Under the pieces are notes generated by a model. It saw only the letters and a list, made by a program, of their open reading frames with translations, was not told the DNA's origin and searched no databases. A stretch of DNA of 6,593 bases from Bacteroidota bacterium (GTDB lineage: Bacteria > Bacteroidota > Bacteroidia > UKL13-3), in the NCBI GenBank assembly GCA_018883485.1, contig VEQB01000130.1:1-6593 (forward strand), in the 5' to 3' direction. The position numbers and the translations under genes are program-made. Shown piece by piece: positions 1 to 6,020 of this stretch (positions within the stretch are counted from its first letter, which is position 1; each line of letters opens with the position of its first letter).

Positions 1-1
1 A

Positions 2-679
2 GGTAAAACCTACCATAGAAATGGGGAGTTAAATAATTTAGGAAGCTATACTGAGCGTAAACATTTGGTGCTGGCATTATATGGCAGAAAGCAGCCAGAA
101 TCTTGGAATAGCCCAAAGCAAGACCTAAGTTATTTTGGCTTAAAAGGCTTACTTGAGCGATTGTTAAAACAGATTGGCATTAACGAGGTGCAATATGGCT
201 TTGAAGCGGATAAGCGCTTCGACCAAGCCACCCAGCTTGTATTTAGAAAGCAGGTTTTGGGTACATTTGGCATGTTATATTCAAAATTGGCAAAAGGTTT
301 TGATATAGATAAGCCACTTTGGTATGCCGATTTAGATTTAGATGCAATTATTGAAATTGCTAGTAGAAAAAGCTTTAAACTTAAACCTGTGAGTGTTTTT
401 CCTAGCGTTAGAAGAGATTTGGCATTAGAATTAGACGAGGCCATTACTTATTTGCAGCTAGAAAAAATTGCCTTAAAAACTGCTCCTAAACTACTTAAGC
501 AAATAAATGTGTTTGATGTGTACACGGGAGAAAAAATAGCTGCAGGCAAAAAATCGTATGCCTTAAGCTTTATGTTACAAGATGAGCAAAAAACGCTAAC
601 AGATGAAGAGATTGATGCCACTATGCAACAATTGATTGCGCAATTTACCAAAGAAACAGGAGCCATTTTAAGGGGCTAA
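2..679 (+). CDS. pheT: Phenylalanine-tRNA ligase beta subunit, C-terminal part (5' end outside window)
   Basis: The frame is open from the first bases of the window and runs 225 codons to a TAA. The PheT beta subunit pairs with PheS in the cytoplasmic alpha2-beta2 enzyme that charges tRNA-Phe. The first ~115 residues match the end of the catalytic-like core of PheT: a Y-x-E-R-K-H-L stretch, then LALYGRK, a tryptophan, and YFGLKGLLERLL. The last ~98 residues (about 128-225) are a ferredoxin-fold anticodon-binding (FDX-ACB) domain, recognisable from VFPSVRRDLALELDE, INVFDVYTGE, KSYALSFMLQDEQKTLTDEE and the GAILRG end. Bacterial PheT is usually about 800 residues, so roughly the last quarter is here. 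An internal TTG at position 65 is not the start, because the homology continues upstream of it. It is the first visible gene of an operon continuing with the coiled-coil gene, zapA and rny. Confidence 0.96.
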   Translation, partial: GKTYHRNGELNNLGSYTERKHLVLALYGRKQPESWNSPKQDLSYFGLKGLLERLLKQIGINEVQYGFEADKRFDQATQLVFRKQVLGTFGMLYSKLAKGFDIDKPLWYADLDLDAIIEIASRKSFKLKPVSVFPSVRRDLALELDEAITYLQLEKIALKTAPKLLKQINVFDVYTGEKIAAGKKSYALSFMLQDEQKTLTDEEIDATMQQLIAQFTKETGAILRG

Positions 680-681
680 GC

Positions 682-984
682 ATGAACCAAGCCGAGCAAG
701 CAGCCTTACTAAAATTAAAAATTCAGTGCATTGTAGCCTTGAACCAAAAGTTGCAGGAAGCCTTGGAAAAAGAGCAAAAGAAGAGCGCCCAACTGCAAAA
801 AGACTTGGAAGAATTTAGAAAAAGTGAAGACATAGCAGAAGAAAGAAATAAAATTAGTAAACTTGCTGTTGGAATTTGTCTGAGTAGCATGGATGAGAAA
901 GAGGTAAAACAAAACCTCCAACTTTATATCAAGCAAATAGATGAATGCCTAAAGTTGTTAAACCAAATGTCTGACAACACTTGA
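682..984 (+). CDS. Small coiled-coil protein of unknown function between pheT and zapA
   Basis: This is a 100-residue charged protein without signal peptide or membrane segment. Residues ~15-60 are rich in E, K, Q and L with heptad-like spacing (LNQKLQEALEKEQKKSAQLQ), indicating a coiled coil. A second helix ends in IDECLKLLNQM. The ATG lies 2 bp after the pheT stop, and an AAGGGG purine run inside the last pheT codons sits 6 nt upstream, a plausible ribosome binding site. Its stop overlaps the zapA start by 4 nt, so it is probably translationally coupled to zapA. From memory, small coiled-coil proteins occupy this position in other Bacteroidota. The pairing with zapA suggests, as inference only, a role near the division ring, for example as a ZapA partner analogous to ZapB. 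No catalytic motif is visible. Confidence 0.85.
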   Translation: MNQAEQAALLKLKIQCIVALNQKLQEALEKEQKKSAQLQKDLEEFRKSEDIAEERNKISKLAVGICLSSMDEKEVKQNLQLYIKQIDECLKLLNQMSDNT

Positions 985-1268
985 ACGAGTTATCGATTAA
1001 TATCCATATAGCAGGGAGAGCTTACCCGCTTACCGTAACCGATGCGGAAGAAGCGAATGTGAGAGCTGCAGGAAAACTCATCCAAGACAAACTGAATGCA
1101 TACCAAAAGCAGTTTGCCTTGAAAGACCAAAGAGATGCCTTGGCCATGCTGGCCTTGGAGCTTGCCACCGAGAACCGCGCTTTAAAAGAGGCGGCGGAAC
1201 TAGCTAACCAAGCTCTTCAAAAGGAATTGGATAGCATGCAACAACTCTTGGCACACGTTCAATTGTAA
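981..1268 (+). CDS. zapA: Cell division protein ZapA, TTG start
   Basis: This 95-residue protein matches ZapA, a cytoplasmic FtsZ-binding protein that bundles FtsZ filaments and stabilises the Z ring. The N-terminal globular part shows the family pattern: IHIAGRAYPLTVTDAEEANV, an alpha helix AAGKLIQDKL, and the DQRDALAMLALELATEN signature at ~48-65. The C-terminal ~35 residues form a helix for the antiparallel coiled coil of the tetramer. The start is a TTG whose last two bases and next base form the TGA stop of the upstream gene (TTGA, 981-984). The first internal ATG is more than 50 codons later and would delete the globular domain, so TTG is well supported. No Shine-Dalgarno sequence is seen, so translational coupling to the upstream gene is likely. 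Confidence 0.93.
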   Translation: MNELSINIHIAGRAYPLTVTDAEEANVRAAGKLIQDKLNAYQKQFALKDQRDALAMLALELATENRALKEAAELANQALQKELDSMQQLLAHVQL

Positions 1269-1283
1269 AGACTTGCGCTTAAC

Positions 1284-1307
1284 AACGTTTATTCAACTTT
1301 AAACGTT
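1284..1307 (+). promoter_or_regulatory. Inverted repeat just upstream of rny
   Basis: AACGTTTA (1284-1291) and TAAACGTT (1300-1307) form a perfect 8-bp inverted repeat around an 8-nt spacer in the 48-bp gap between zapA and rny. It ends 9 nt before the rny ATG and has no T tract, so it is not an intrinsic terminator. It could be an RNA hairpin near the translation start or an operator; each arm also contains the palindrome AACGTT. Function is unproven, and a repeat this short in AT-rich DNA may be chance. Confidence 0.35.
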
Positions 1308-1316
1308 AAAACCAAA

Positions 1317-2858
1317 ATGGAAATTTATTTAGTAGTTATTATAGTCATGCTTGCCATAGTTGCAGGAGCGGCCGTAATGCGGGTGTTGCAAAACAACCTC
1401 CTTAAAACAAAATCACAAGCAATTGTTAGAGAAGCGGAAGAGAAAGCGGAAATTATGAAGAAAGACCGCTTGTTGGAAGCAAAAGAAAAATTCTTACAAC
1501 TCAAATCAGACCACGACAAAGAAGTTACCCAGCGCAACCAGCAAATCTTGAAAGAGGAAAATAGGATTAAGCAAATGGAAAATACGCTGAAACAAAAGAT
1601 GGAAACTTTTCAGCGTAAAGATTCTGAGCTTGATTCTTTAAAACAAAGTCTTGAAAAACAGCAAAGCACTGTTGCGCAGAAAAAAGAGGAAGCAGAAAAG
1701 ATGCTTCAAAATCAAGTAAAGCAATTAGAAAAAATTGCTGGCCTTACTGCAGAAGAAGCCAAAAAACAATTGGTGGAGGCCTTGCAAGAGGAAGCCAGAA
1801 CAGAGGCGCTCTCTAAGGTGAAAGATATTATAGATGAGGCAAAACTTACTTCTGTTAAAGAGGCTAAGAAAATTGTATTAGGTACCATTCAACGCACCGC
1901 AGCAGAGCAGGCCATCGAAAATTCTGTAAGTGTTTTTAACATAGAAAGCGATGAATTAAAAGGTAGAATTATTGGTAGAGAAGGAAGAAATATCCGTGCC
2001 TTAGAAGCAGCAACAGGTGTTGAGTTTATTGTAGATGATACCCCTGAGGCTATTATTTTATCTTGCTTTGACCCAATTCGCCGCGAGATTGCGCGATTGG
2101 CCATGCATAGATTGGTTACAGATGGACGTATACACCCAGCACGTATTGAAGAGGTAGTTGCCAAAACTAAAAAACAAATTGAAGAAGAGTTGGTAGAAAT
2201 TGGTGAACGCACGTGTATCGACTTACAAATACATGGCTTACACCCAGAGTTAATTAGAATGGTTGGAAGAATGCGTTACCGCAGTTCTTATGGCCAAAAC
2301 CTGCTACAACACAGTAGAGAAGTAGCCAACCTTTGCGCTACCATGGCAGCAGAATTGGGTTTAAATGTTAAGTTGGCCAAACGCGCCGGACTTTTACACG
2401 ACATTGGGAAAGTGCCAGATGATGATGCAGAAACACCACATGCTTTGTTAGGACACAAACTAGCCGAGAAATATAAAGAGAACTGGGAAGTAGTAAATGC
2501 CATTGGGGCGCATCACGATGAGATAGAAATGACCACCATGTTGGCACCTATTGTACAAGCATGTGATGCTATCTCAGGTTCTAGACCAGGCGCTAGAAGA
2601 GAAGATTCTGAGAACTACATGAAGCGTCTTAAAACTTTAGAGAATATTGCCTTAAGTTATAATGGAGTTGAAAAAGCATTTGCCATTCAAGCGGGTAGAG
2701 AATTAAGGGTAATGGTAGAAAGTGAAAAAGTAAGCGACGACCAAGCAGATTTAATGTCAATTGACCTTTCGCAACGTATCCAAAAAGAAATGACTTATCC
2801 GGGTCAAATTAAAATAACGGTTATCCGCGAGAAACGTTCGGTTAATTTTGCGAAGTAG
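1317..2858 (+). CDS. rny: Ribonuclease Y
   Basis: The 513-residue product has the full RNase Y architecture and the usual length of ~510-520. RNase Y is a membrane-anchored endoribonuclease that starts mRNA decay. Residues 3-22 are a single N-terminal membrane segment, and ~28-165 a long charged coiled coil. A KH RNA-binding domain lies at ~208-275, with GRIIGREGRNIRALE (G220-R-E-G223 loop) and FIVDDTPEAIILS. The HD phosphohydrolase domain at ~325-420 shows H332 in LLQHS, H361-D362 in GLLHDIGKVPDDD, H399-H400-D401, and D417 in QACDAISGSRPGARRE. The C-terminal YPGQIKITVIREKR is also typical. All expected metal-binding residues are present, so it should be active. The ATG gives a complete membrane anchor. 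It follows zapA by 48 bp; a G-rich repeat starts at its TAG and a strong terminator follows. A diverged fragment of its 3' end recurs at 5892-5983. Confidence 0.97.
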   Translation: MEIYLVVIIVMLAIVAGAAVMRVLQNNLLKTKSQAIVREAEEKAEIMKKDRLLEAKEKFLQLKSDHDKEVTQRNQQILKEENRIKQMENTLKQKMETFQRKDSELDSLKQSLEKQQSTVAQKKEEAEKMLQNQVKQLEKIAGLTAEEAKKQLVEALQEEARTEALSKVKDIIDEAKLTSVKEAKKIVLGTIQRTAAEQAIENSVSVFNIESDELKGRIIGREGRNIRALEAATGVEFIVDDTPEAIILSCFDPIRREIARLAMHRLVTDGRIHPARIEEVVAKTKKQIEEELVEIGERTCIDLQIHGLHPELIRMVGRMRYRSSYGQNLLQHSREVANLCATMAAELGLNVKLAKRAGLLHDIGKVPDDDAETPHALLGHKLAEKYKENWEVVNAIGAHHDEIEMTTMLAPIVQACDAISGSRPGARREDSENYMKRLKTLENIALSYNGVEKAFAIQAGRELRVMVESEKVSDDQADLMSIDLSQRIQKEMTYPGQIKITVIREKRSVNFAK

Positions 2859-2906
2859 CGGTGTGGTTGATGGGAGTTGCAGGGAGGTTGCAGGGAGTTG
2901 CGGGGT
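2856..2906 (+). repeat. G-rich degenerate ~10-bp tandem repeat at the rny stop codon
   Basis: From the rny TAG onward the + strand reads as degenerate units of the form (A/T)GCRGGGAGT: GTAGCGGTGTGG, then GGGAGTTGCAGGGAGGTTGC, then AGGGAGTTGCGGGG. The units match, on the opposite strand, those of the array at 6020-6120 and resemble those at 6511-6593. Base composition contrasts sharply with the AT-rich surroundings. Four G runs separated by 6-8 nt could allow a G-quadruplex in the 3' untranslated part of the rny mRNA. This repeat lies between the stop codon and the terminator. Confidence 0.75.
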
Positions 2907-2930
2907 TTAGTAAGGTTTTGAATTCAATTC
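2901..2930 (+). repeat. Flank motif shared with the region behind the rny relic (copy 1)
   Basis: CGGGGTTTAG (2901-2910), a 10-nt spacer, then AATTCAATTC (2921-2930) closely match CGCGGTTTAG (6002-6011) running directly into AATTCAATC. The shared order, rny 3' end, G-rich DNA, GGTTTAG, GAATTCAAT, is seen twice. It suggests that the duplication producing the rny relic included sequence downstream of the gene. The individual motifs are short; the shared order carries the weight. Confidence 0.5.
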
Positions 2931-2940
2931 TATAAGATGT

Positions 2941-2991
2941 AAAGGGTTTGTAAGGGCGAAATAAATTGTACCCTTACAAACCCTTTTTTTT
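2941..2991 (+). terminator. Strong intrinsic terminator between convergent genes
   Basis: AAAGGGTTTGTAAGGG (2941-2956) pairs perfectly with CCCTTACAAACCCTTT (2971-2986): a 16-bp stem and a 14-nt loop. On the + strand, T residues run from 2984 to 2991, partly within the stem, so this is a classic terminator for the pheT-rny operon. On the - strand the hairpin comes just after the stop codon of the lipoprotein gene (2990-2992), but only three T residues follow it, so termination there is plausible and probably weaker. Confidence 0.93.
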
Positions 2992-3418
2992 ATAAACTTG
3001 GCACTAAATGCAATTCATGTTTATCGTCGCCTTCCATGTAGTAATACCAAAAAGCCTTTTCTTCTAATTTTAGCAATTTCAAGGTCCTTAAGGTTTGGTT
3101 ATTCGAATCAGAAATTTTAATCTCTTCATCATTGTTTTGAAACATCCAGGTTCCAGAGCCATTAATAGCACCCCAAGTGTAATTTTAGTTGTTTTCTTTG
3201 GTAAAAGTTTCTTTGTAATCCGTAACTAAAGAAGTTAAATCATCATTGTTTACTTTGTAGTTTTCAACTTTCCAAGTATTAGAAACTCTTTCTGTTCTGG
3301 ACCTTATGCTTACAAGCGGACCATCATCATACTTATTACAACGTTGAATACTAAACAGAGAGGCAGTGGCAAGCAGCAGCATTATAATGCCGGCTTTCAT
3401 TGTTGATACATTTTTCAT
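2990..3418 (-). pseudogene. Lipocalin-like small lipoprotein, interrupted by an in-frame TAA
   Basis: The ATG at 3418 opens a 77-codon frame with a signal-peptide-like start (hydrophobic IIMLLLATASLF at ~11-22), a cysteine at 27, then NKYDDGPLVSIRSRTERVSN and WKVENYK. It stops at a TAA (3185-3187). The same frame resumes at once with NYTWGAINGSGTWMFQNNDE and goes on through LRTLKLLKLEEKAFWYYYME to a TAA at 2990-2992, giving 141 amino acids around the internal stop. The GSGTW and EEKAFWYYY segments resemble small Bacteroidota lipocalin-like lipoproteins, so the downstream part belongs to the gene. The N half alone would lack most of the barrel. The residues before C27 (I-Q-R) are a poor lipobox, so lipidation is uncertain. 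The ATG directly follows the stop of the AsmA-like gene, implying co-transcription. A sequencing error or a very recent nonsense mutation are the main explanations. Function is unknown. Confidence 0.8.
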
Positions 3419-5785
3419 TTATTTATTTTTTTGGGTTTGTTTATTTTGAAAGTACGGACTAGCCTTTGGCTTGCGTGTTTTATTAAATAATTTTCTTGGA
3501 TTCTTATTGTTAAGTTCATTCATTTCTATATATGCCCTTAGCAAATCATTGGGCAAAACGCCTATATACTTTATACTTAAAAAAGAGAAACCATTAAAGG
3601 GTACTTTACTCACTGTTGGCCTAACCTGAATTCTTGATTTTAGATTCTCCTCTTTAAAAAAGCCAAAAAACTGGCTCATTCTTTCCTCACTTAATTTATT
3701 ATAGGCCTTGGTTAAGTAGGCCTTTCCAAGCCAGCTTAAACATTTATCTTGAATAGTAAACAGTAAGGAATCTGTAATCTGGCTATTTACATACCTCACA
3801 AAACCCGACTCTTTAATAGATATGCGCTCCACCAAGGCAGCATCTTTGGGCGTAAAATTGCGCTCTAGCGCATTCTTTGCATGCAAATAATACTTCTTCT
3901 TGGCTTCATATAGCAATATATATTCTTCTTCCTTTACCCTAAAAAGTTGTTGTGTTACTACTAATTTTTCTTCGGGATGATGAAGCAAGAACATTGAAAG
4001 CTTATGTAAAAACCTCCGTTGTGTTTTAGTTAAATCGGCGCTTCTTAAACCCCAAGTTAAGGCCAATGATTTTTCAATTTCTGTTTCATTGCTATTTACC
4101 TTAATTCGATAGGCAGTTGTTGGCGGCTTCACAAAAATATTTACCAGCACATCTAGTATGGCATCTTTTAAATGAAACTTCGCATTTTTTAAATCTCCTG
4201 AGATAGGAATTTCATAATCAATTACATTGCCTTGTTCTCGCACTAAAGCCATAACAATGGGCATAGGAATTCTTTTAATATTTTTATTGGCCACTCGTTT
4301 ATGTAACCGCGGATCAATAACAATAAGATGGTTTTGACTCTGAATATTACTATTACGCACGCGCCAGTTTCCGTAAATTCTTATCGTTCCCAATTCTAAA
4401 GGATAACCAGTATACCTAACTAAGTAAGGATTAAATGTAGCAGCAGAAATATTGTGAAAATAAAATTCTAAGTCAAAATTAGATGTATCCTTTGGATCCA
4501 CACTAATATCTTTTTTAAGTTCGCCAAAGGGTTTTACACCTGCTTGCAATTCAAAATTTACACGTTTATGCTTTTTGTAAATTGAATCTGCTGTAAAATT
4601 TACTGGATTTAATGCAATACTAAATTGCTCATTTAAGGTAAAATCATTGAATCTAAAATTGCCATTTCTTACCCAAAAATGGTTTACGCGGTAGTCGCTT
4701 TTTAAGAGGTTGCGCGACATCAATTTTAAATATTTGGCAATTTCTATTACCAAGTTAAACTTCTCTACATTGGCTTTAGCCTCCTTAAGATTGCCCCCCT
4801 TTACCCCAAAGGTGGTTTGTAAATTATCTAAATAATCGTAGCGTTCAAACTTAAAATACGGCTTACTTAAATATACCGAATCAAAGTAATACACCATTTT
4901 TTTGGGAGTTACCTCCTTTATCTTAATTAATAAGGTATCAAACGATAGGTAATCATCCTTGGGATCTTTGCCAAAATGGAAGTCGCTTATTTGAATAAGT
5001 CCAGAATTACTAATATTTCCCTTTTCTTCAAAATTTCCTAAGGAGGTAAAATCTGCATCTAAGTAGGCTTTAAAGCTTCCATAATTGGCTAAATCTTTAA
5101 TATACTGCCCTACAATGTTTAAATCGAAGCGCTTCACAAGCACCTTTAATTTATAGTCTTTATTTTTGGTATTGATGGTAAAATTTCCTTTCATATTACC
5201 TTCTCCTAAACCTGAGAAAAATGAGAACTGAATGGGAATAGTATCTACATCCCAGCGGTATCCACTACTTTCTATATCTACAATTTTTATAAAATAATTG
5301 ATGGGAGTAACTAACTCTTTATAATAAAACGCCCCTTCCTTTATCTTAATGTTTAGGATATTTACATGAGCTGCTTTCTTTTGCGAAGTACTATCTGCCT
5401 TACTTGAAAAACGATCGATAAGGTCGCTAAAATTTAACAAATGAACGTTTTGCACCACAACACCTCTAGGCTTAGTAATGGTGAGATAACTAAACTCATA
5501 GGTTTTAGAAAACAATTTAAACAAGGCCATATCGGCAGCCACAGCATCGGCAGTAAAAAAAATACTATCGCCATTTTGCTCATATATTACCAAATCACCA
5601 AGGTAAACATAGCCTGTAAAAGGATTAAGATAAACCCAATCTACTGTAATTTCTCTGCCCAACCACACTTTGTCGTACTTCTGTAAAATGTATTTAGCTA
5701 TGGGAGAAATAAAGACTAAAAAACCAATAAATATAGCAAGAATAAAGCCCGAAAGAATAACAAATTTGTTTTTTAGGAAGCGCAT
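3419..5785 (-). CDS. AsmA/DUF748-like membrane-anchored envelope protein
   Basis: This 788-residue protein has one N-terminal membrane segment (~8-27, KFVILSGFILAIFIGFLVFI) preceded by basic residues. The rest is predicted periplasmic and beta-rich. An AsmA-like start follows the anchor (ITVDWVYLNPFTGYVYLGDL, then DSIFFTADAVAADMALFKLF). Around 450-545 lies the DUF748 pattern: RYTGYPLELGTIRIYGNWRV, NHLIVIDPRL, IPMPIVMALVREQGNVIDYE, IPISGDLKNAKFHLKDAILD. The C-terminal ~200 residues are more helical and charged and end in a basic tail. AsmA/TamB/YhdP relatives are long-groove proteins linked to lipid transport or outer-membrane homeostasis; the exact role here is unknown. The ATG at 5785 is preferred over an in-frame TTG at 5797: it places basic residues directly before the membrane segment. 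An AAGGAGA upstream (around 5812-5818) is too far from either start for normal use. The lipoprotein gene follows without a gap. Confidence 0.88.
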   Translation of the reverse strand: MRFLKNKFVILSGFILAIFIGFLVFISPIAKYILQKYDKVWLGREITVDWVYLNPFTGYVYLGDLVIYEQNGDSIFFTADAVAADMALFKLFSKTYEFSYLTITKPRGVVVQNVHLLNFSDLIDRFSSKADSTSQKKAAHVNILNIKIKEGAFYYKELVTPINYFIKIVDIESSGYRWDVDTIPIQFSFFSGLGEGNMKGNFTINTKNKDYKLKVLVKRFDLNIVGQYIKDLANYGSFKAYLDADFTSLGNFEEKGNISNSGLIQISDFHFGKDPKDDYLSFDTLLIKIKEVTPKKMVYYFDSVYLSKPYFKFERYDYLDNLQTTFGVKGGNLKEAKANVEKFNLVIEIAKYLKLMSRNLLKSDYRVNHFWVRNGNFRFNDFTLNEQFSIALNPVNFTADSIYKKHKRVNFELQAGVKPFGELKKDISVDPKDTSNFDLEFYFHNISAATFNPYLVRYTGYPLELGTIRIYGNWRVRNSNIQSQNHLIVIDPRLHKRVANKNIKRIPMPIVMALVREQGNVIDYEIPISGDLKNAKFHLKDAILDVLVNIFVKPPTTAYRIKVNSNETEIEKSLALTWGLRSADLTKTQRRFLHKLSMFLLHHPEEKLVVTQQLFRVKEEEYILLYEAKKKYYLHAKNALERNFTPKDAALVERISIKESGFVRYVNSQITDSLLFTIQDKCLSWLGKAYLTKAYNKLSEERMSQFFGFFKEENLKSRIQVRPTVSKVPFNGFSFLSIKYIGVLPNDLLRAYIEMNELNNKNPRKLFNKTRKPKASPYFQNKQTQKNK

Positions 5786-5891
5786 AATTAAGTGCAAAGG
5801 TGCTTTACTATTCTCCTTTAGGTATTACATAAACATTAGAATATGTTACATGATTGATTTGTTTCTATTGTTAGGATGCCTAAATTTAAGG

Positions 5892-5983
5892 AGCATTTGC
5901 CATTCAAGGAGATTTAATATCGATTGACCTTTCGCAACGTATCCTAAAAGAAACGACTTATCCCGGCAAATGCAAGATTACGG
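5892..5983 (+). pseudogene. Relic of the rny 3' end with an in-frame 54-bp deletion
   Basis: Bases 5892-5908 are identical to rny 2675-2691 (17 nt), and 5909-5983 align without gaps to rny 2746-2820. By hand about 79 of 92 aligned positions agree. The copy lacks 54 nt (18 codons) of rny between the two blocks. In the rny frame it reads AFAIQG, then DLISIDLSQRILKETTYPGK, then CKIT. At least five of the differences are synonymous in that frame (TCA/TCG, CCG/CCC, GGT/GGC, AAA/AAG, ATA/ATT). A TAA at 5887-5889 blocks the frame upstream, no start codon is present, and the rny end after KIT is replaced by G-rich repeat. It is therefore a non-functional fragment, from an old duplication or from a related rny allele. 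Confidence 0.88.
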
Positions 5984-6006
5984 GGTGGTGGCGCGGTGTG
6001 GCGCGG
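5984..6006 (+). repeat. G-rich tract behind the rny relic
   Basis: GTGGCGCGGTGTGGCGCGG (5988-6006, 19 nt) is identical to 6557-6575 in the array at the right end of the window, in the same orientation. The four-helix-bundle gene and its C-rich array are thus bracketed by direct copies. The unit is TGGCGCGGTG, 10 bp. Confidence 0.75.
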
Positions 6007-6020
6007 TTTAGAATTCAATC
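6002..6020 (+). repeat. Flank motif shared with the region behind rny (copy 2)
   Basis: CGCGGTTTAG running into AATTCAATC repeats the elements at 2901-2930 behind the true rny, without the 10-nt spacer TAAGGTTTTG found there. It marks the outer end of the sequence shared by the two rny ends and borders the C-rich array directly. Confidence 0.5.

Noticed and set aside
65..67. TTG at 65 as start of a 204-residue protein
   Set aside because: The frame is open upstream to the window edge and the upstream residues continue PheT homology, so the gene is simply cut by the window.
130..444. Minus-strand open frame inside pheT, and similar ones inside rny and the coiled-coil gene
   Set aside because: These are low-complexity S/K/F-rich translations opposite well-recognised genes.
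3185..3187. Programmed readthrough or recoding of the TAA
   Set aside because: TAA is the most efficient stop, selenocysteine and pyrrolysine use other codons, and no recoding structure is evident; mutation or error is simpler.
5441..5686. 81-codon + strand open frame
   Set aside because: It lies wholly antisense inside the AsmA-like gene; composition is that of a complementary-strand shadow.
5795..5797. TTG at 5797 as start of the AsmA-like protein
   Set aside because: An ATG four codons later places a basic residue run directly before the membrane segment; the AAGGAGA upstream is too far from either codon to favour the TTG.
5821..5891. Promoter for the AsmA-like gene
   Set aside because: TAAATTTA (5881-5888) is one base from the -7 pattern TAnnTTTG, but spacing to any TTG upstream is too short, so I do not call it.
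5670..5927. 85-codon + strand open frame across the AsmA-like start and its leader
   Set aside because: It is antisense to the real gene for over a third of its length, has no family-like sequence and ends in the rny relic in a different frame from rny.
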